The translations under genes were made by a program, and so were the position numbers. The notes below the pieces were generated by a model. That model was given only the letters and a program-made list of their open reading frames with translations. It had not been told where the DNA came from and did not search any database. This document shows positions 63,831 through 64,000 of a stretch of 64,000 nucleotides of DNA, in pieces (the first letter of the stretch is position 1; the number at the start of each line of letters is the position of its first letter). The stretch comes from Petrosia ficiformis. Lineage: Eukaryota > Porifera > Demospongiae > Haplosclerida > Petrosiidae. The stretch covers positions 38,443,200-38,507,199 of the forward strand of contig OX345636.1 in assembly GCA_947044365.1 (NCBI GenBank), in the 5' to 3' direction.

Positions 63831-64000
63831 GATAATAGCATAGTTACAGGAATTTCCTCTTTAAGTAGCTCAGATTACCTGAGATCCTATCTCAAAGAAT
63901 CTAAAATCAAACATTTTCATTGGGGAGAATGCCCACACACCCACCTACATGTATATACATTTTGTAGATTGCCCTCCCCCACCTTCTTTTCATACCATTT

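Overview
The window looks like nuclear DNA of a demosponge. I infer this from the intron-dense, AT-rich sequence, the very long scavenger-receptor cysteine-rich (SRCR) arrays, and the many short inverted-repeat elements. Amphimedon queenslandica or a relative is my best guess, but the sequence alone does not prove the species. All recognised host genes lie on the minus strand, so they read right to left.

Layout. (1) 1-6625: the 5' part of an SRCR receptor gene with a signal-peptide exon and nine and a half SRCR domains; its 3' end lies off the left edge. Three nearly identical 0.92 kb units dominate it. (2) 7909-27665: a complete SRCR gene. I could trace 50 exons whose phases all fit, giving about 3,024 residues: signal peptide, 22 SRCR domains, a Ser/Thr/Pro mucin-like stalk, a juxtamembrane module, one membrane span and an acidic tail. 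(3) 27666-30391: intergenic DNA with inverted-repeat elements and a decayed piece of a sulfotransferase-like gene. (4) 30392-36452: a 6.06 kb tyrosine-recombinase retrotransposon of Ngaro type with the split direct repeats A1-ORFs-B1-A2-B2. (5) 36822-37667: a single-exon sulfotransferase-like gene with a perfect 62 bp palindrome just upstream. (6) 38739-44386: a piggyBac transposase relic, a ten-copy ~149 bp tandem array with CRE-like and POU-like palindromes, palindromic elements, and no host gene that I recognise. (7) 44387-63324: the 3' part of a large membrane-protein gene with VWD, a cadherin-like region, EGF repeats, a juxtamembrane module, one membrane span and a poly-Asp tail. It resembles the MUC4/SUSD2 group and continues off the right edge.

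The three membrane-protein genes plausibly encode cell-surface adhesion or recognition proteins. Genes 2 and 3 have unrelated extracellular parts but share a four-exon juxtamembrane and membrane-span cassette. Genes 1 and 2 share an almost identical two-exon SRCR domain including its intron. The introns are a graveyard of non-autonomous DNA transposons. Many have readable target-site duplications (8 bp for hAT type, TA for Tc1/mariner type), several are nested, and several still carry fragments of transposase.
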